Of a stretch of DNA of 6,349 bases, positions 5,781 through 6,349 are shown piece by piece. Source of the stretch: an uncultured Eubacteriaceae bacterium. GTDB taxonomy: Bacteria > Bacillota > Clostridia > Lachnospirales > CAG-274. The position numbers and the translations under genes are program-made. Every line of letters starts with the position of its first letter. The first letter of the stretch is position 1. The DNA is taken from positions 1 through 6,349 of the forward strand of contig CALIRN010000129.1 of assembly GCA_938042265.1 (NCBI GenBank). Direction: 5' to 3'. The notes beneath the pieces were generated by a model. That model was not told where the DNA came from, did no database searches, and was given only the letters and a program-made list of their open reading frames with translations.

Positions 5781-6349
5781 ATGTATGATTTTAACTGCAT
5801 TATAGGAAATGAAAGAATAATCAAAAGCCTTAAAACGGCAATTGAGAATAAAAGGGTAAATCATGCCTATATTTTTGACGGTGCAAGGGGGACGGGCAAG
5901 CGTACCATGGCCAATACCTTTGCAAAAGCCCTTAACTGCGAGGAGGGAAAAAGTTCACCCTGCGGCAGATGTATCAGCTGTGAAACCTTTGAAAGCGGCA
6001 ATAATCCCGATATTATTTATGTAAGACGTAATGAGGGTGACAGGGAAATAAAGATTGATGCGGTGAGAAATATAATCAATAAAAATATAGAGATTAAGCC
6101 ATACCGCAACAGATATAAGATATTTATAATTGAGGATGCGGATACCTTCGAGGGCAATGCACTTATTAAAGCCAAAGCCGTCTGCAAGGCGACAGGACTT
6201 GTTGCGATTGCCGACGATTCCGGACTGTGCGTAGATGCGCTGGGCGGTGCGCCGGGAGTGTTTTCGGCGCGCTATGCAGGCGAGCCGTGCAGTGACGCCG
6301 CAAACAATAAAAAGCTTCTTGAGGAGCTCGGAAATACTCCTTTTGAAAA
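5781..6349 (+). CDS. holB: DNA polymerase III delta' subunit, N-terminal part, joined in frame to an RdgB-like segment (partial)
   Basis: The delta' subunit is part of the clamp loader (tau/gamma, delta, delta') that places the sliding clamp on DNA. Residues 1-121 are clearly of this family: IIGNERIIKSL, RVNHAYIFDG, Walker A GARGTGKRT (34-42), a zinc-binding cysteine set C53, C61, C64, C67, NPDIIYV, and YKIFIIEDAD (112-121). The next expected element (AQNALLKTLEEPP-like, with the sensor region) is missing. From about residue 122 the frame instead reads TFEGNALIKAKA...ADDSGLCVDALGGAPGVFSARYAGE, which belongs to RdgB/HAM1 nucleotide pyrophosphatases. The frame stays open to the window edge (189 complete codons). 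The start ATG lies 6 nt after tmk; no strong ribosome site precedes it, so translation may be coupled to tmk. Neither half is complete. The holB identity is firm for 5781-6143; the joined product is probably not a natural protein. Confidence 0.85.
   Translation, partial: MYDFNCIIGNERIIKSLKTAIENKRVNHAYIFDGARGTGKRTMANTFAKALNCEEGKSSPCGRCISCETFESGNNPDIIYVRRNEGDREIKIDAVRNIINKNIEIKPYRNRYKIFIIEDADTFEGNALIKAKAVCKATGLVAIADDSGLCVDALGGAPGVFSARYAGEPCSDAANNKKLLEELGNTPFE
6144..6349 (+). other. rdgB: Internal fragment of an RdgB/HAM1-type XTP/dITP pyrophosphatase gene fused onto holB
   Basis: RdgB-type enzymes hydrolyse XTP, dITP and ITP to monophosphates, keeping deaminated purines out of DNA and RNA. This segment carries the central family signature in order: TFEGNALIKAKA, AIADDSGLCVDALGGAPGVFSARYAGE (with the ADDSGL acidic pair that includes the catalytic Asp) and DAANNKKLLEEL. 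The first 50-60 residues of a normal RdgB, including the nucleotide-binding T/SxNxxK start motif, are missing, and the C-terminal half lies beyond the window. By hand count its GC (6147-6349) is about 55%, against about 38% in the preceding holB part, and it uses GCG, CTG and CCG codons more freely. It therefore probably comes from a different genomic place or organism. The identity is confident; the origin is inferred. Confidence 0.8.

Noticed and set aside
5781..6349. A new bifunctional clamp loader-pyrophosphatase protein
   Set aside because: Both halves lack parts needed for their known functions and the composition shifts at the join, so a chimera is the simpler explanation.

Overview
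The window looks like a piece of a low-to-moderate GC (roughly 40%) Gram-positive genome, most likely a plant-polysaccharide-degrading Clostridium-class anaerobe of the gut or a similar habitat. This rests on four things: strong AGGAGG-type ribosome sites, clean sigma-A-type promoters, an EF-P of the Bacillus/Clostridium type (PGKGAAF loop), and a secreted pectate-lyase-family enzyme ending in a dockerin. The genus cannot be fixed from the sequence alone.

Layout. All convincing large genes are on the + strand. Bases 2-97 hold the tail of an upstream reading frame, probably shikimate kinase, overlapping aroQ (type II 3-dehydroquinate dehydratase, 63-512). A promoter at 527-555 then drives efp (600-1163), which ends at a strong hairpin terminator (1221-1248). 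A small minus-strand frame (1252-1458), encoding a possible secreted peptide, runs convergently into the same hairpin. Bases 1465-1580 are an AT-rich promoter region for a 1138-residue secreted multidomain protein (1581-4997): signal peptide, Fn3-like region, PL1 pectate lyase domain, DxDxDG calcium motif, an unassigned beta-rich segment, a concanavalin-like module and a C-terminal dockerin. It has its own promoter and terminator (5011-5043). A new promoter (5075-5103) then drives tmk (thymidylate kinase, 5151-5774), followed 6 nt later by holB (DNA polymerase III delta' subunit, from 5781), which runs off the window.

How the parts relate. The backbone is housekeeping: aromatic amino acid synthesis, translation elongation, dTMP phosphorylation and the replication clamp loader. 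The pectate lyase is a self-contained secreted degradative cassette placed between efp and tmk.

The most unusual feature is at the right edge. The holB frame changes, without a frameshift or stop, into the middle of an RdgB/HAM1-type XTP/dITP pyrophosphatase at about 6141-6147. By hand count GC rises from about 38% (5781-6143) to about 55% (6147-6349) at the same place. A chimeric join near a contig end, or a real recombination, explains this better than a functional fusion, because both halves lack essential parts. I found no RNA genes, CRISPR arrays, insertion sequences or other mobile elements, and no convincing new biological system.
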